Below are positions 62,578 through 64,000 of a stretch of DNA of 64,000 nt, piece after piece. The first letter of the stretch is position 1, and every line of letters begins with the position of its first letter. The stretch comes from Ananas comosus (taxonomy: Eukaryota > Streptophyta > Magnoliopsida > Poales > Bromeliaceae): positions 963,147-1,027,146 of the forward strand of contig NC_033630.1 in NCBI RefSeq assembly GCF_001540865.1. The letters are read 5' to 3'. Below the pieces are notes generated by a model. That model worked only from the letters and a program-made list of their open reading frames with translations. It searched no databases and was not told the origin of the DNA. The position numbers were made by a program, and so were the translations under genes.

Positions 62578-64000
62578 CCCGAAAGTTGGTTTATATATGC
62601 TTCTTCTCCATCTGATTAATGTAGAAGAGATAATTATTTGTTATCATGATTAAGATGATCTTTCTTCTTACATCTGTACATATATCTACTTATGTAGCAG
62701 TGGTTATCTTTTCCTTTTTCTTTTGGTCGGTTCGTTTTGTAGAAACACTCAATGTTTGGATACCGATCATTTATTTAATGGTATTAAGTTTGTCCTTTCT
62801 CTCTCGTTTCACTCCCTTCCATGCATGAAGGAAGTCATAGTCAAGTGGATAATTAAACAGATGAAGCATAAAATAGCTTTGTAAAGCTTTTGACTTAAAA
62901 TAAATCATGGCATCATCATCCATGTGTGTCATTTTCACTTAAATAATTAACTAACTATTAATGATAGGGGGCCTTCTTGGAAATGGTGGGTTTAATGAAC
63001 ACATTATTAGCTGTTTTTTACCCCATCATAATTAATGATGCTTACAATGAAAATGCAATCACTCCATAATCAGATACATCATGCCTATAAATAAAAATTT
63101 AGGTAAAGTCAAATCCCACTAGGTAGGTTGGGACCAATGTATGTTGTGAGGAAACCTATATTAATTGAATGTGCTATTATATATGGTCTTAGAGAACAAG
63201 ATCTCCATTTCATCTTGAAGTGCTCAATTCAATGGTTCATCATAGCATGATTGACCTACTTCAAGTGTAACAACTGCAATTTCAAGGCCTAAAATTTGAA
63301 GTATCTAAGAAGGATATATATCCTCCTCTTTTTTTGATCTTCTTTTTCTTTCTTTTCTTTTTCTTGTTAATACATGAGGGCTTTAGAAAAATACAATTGA
63401 TAACTTTAATTTTATCTAGTTATTTAATCTGTTGAGGAAGTAGTAGTTGCTACTGTTTATAGAATAAGCCCAATATAGATGATGCTTCCAAAAGGTAAAG
63501 CAAGCAAGTTAGCATAAACTACTTTATGAGCTAACTAATTAAGGTGTACAGCATCTTGCTTGCTTAATTACTTGCACGTTCATTTTGTTATTACTCATAC
63601 TAGATGCGGTATCATATATTCTTCGTCATCTTTTATGATTTCACAATTGTTAATGAACTATATATATACATATGTATATATATATAAGAATAATGTGCGC
63701 GCTCTGTGGCTTGTCCCTTTTTCAAAGGTTAATGCATGTACTGTGGCCTTTCAAGAGGAATAATAAACATTTATGCATTACCTATTGTTTTGGCTAGAGT
63801 TGATCCAAATTAAGTCAACATGATTTATAGTGGGCAATAAGCCAACTAGTTAATTTATAGCTAGGCAATTGATCAAGGGTGTGAGACTTCATGGCTAACC
63901 AATATCAAATCCATCCACTGATCAATAAATTCATATATATAATAACGTATTCCTCATTTTCTTCAACTAATCAAGTTGACGGTAAACAACTGCGGATTAA
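61583..64000. other. Gene-less stretch to the window end
   Basis: (AT)n at about 62541-62574. A ~60-bp direct repeat (TTTACCAATTTGT.TACATTC then AATACACTCTAT.GGAGAAGACG) lies at about 62381-62485. No coding frame with family signatures was seen on either strand. Confidence 0.45.

Overview
The window is nuclear DNA of a plant, most likely a monocot. Genes are intron-rich with canonical GT-AG junctions, first exons of the F-box and cysteine-oxidase genes are strongly GC-rich (the commelinid 5' GC gradient), and the spaces between are AT-rich and full of small transposons. A free-standing papain-propeptide (I29) inhibitor gene and the overall texture would suit pineapple or another bromeliad, but the species is an inference.

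Layout. 0-9.5 kb: an I29 cysteine-protease inhibitor gene (minus), a rearranged copy of the 36-38 kb locus (3.2-5.2 kb), and a two-exon nepenthesin-type aspartic protease (minus, 464 aa after splicing). 9.7-13.3 kb: several MITEs with clear target-site duplications (TSDs). 13.8-18.4 kb: an LRR-XII receptor kinase (minus) with an in-frame stop inside its kinase domain. 18.7-25.2 kb: a tandem array of about 700-bp units, interrupted by a probable solo LTR and two SINEs. 26.1-26.5 kb: a possible two-exon gene for a small secreted protein. 27.4-30.9 kb: nested terminal-inverted-repeat elements and microsatellites. 33.3-36.2 kb: a pseudogene of cytosolic glutaminyl-tRNA synthetase (minus) with its N-terminal exons and no catalytic core. 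37.5-41.6 kb: an intact eight-exon F-box/WD40 gene (plus), head-to-head with that pseudogene. 41.6-54 kb: repeats, including a cluster of elements embedded in (TA)n/(CT)n and the 3' end of a LINE. 54.4-58.0 kb: an intact five-exon plant cysteine oxidase gene (plus). 58-64 kb: a 307-base T run, a tandem duplication, a small solo LTR, and no recognisable gene.

The genes do not form a pathway. The F-box/WD40 protein would be a substrate receptor of an SCF ubiquitin ligase, and the cysteine oxidase an oxygen sensor feeding the N-degron pathway. The proteases, inhibitor and receptor kinase are of types linked to defence or proteolysis.

The most unusual content is in the repeats. (1) A circularly permuted copy of the F-box/GlnRS promoter region lies 31-34 kb away and carries two later insertions whose empty sites survive at the donor. 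(2) A Tourist-like MITE sits exactly behind the F-box stop codon, so the stop itself is one copy of the TSD. (3) A family of elements sits in TA microsatellites, each with a different hairpin tip. (4) A tRNA-type SINE family shares its 3' tail with LINE ends in the same window. All gene models are hand-spliced from the sequence, without transcript or database support.
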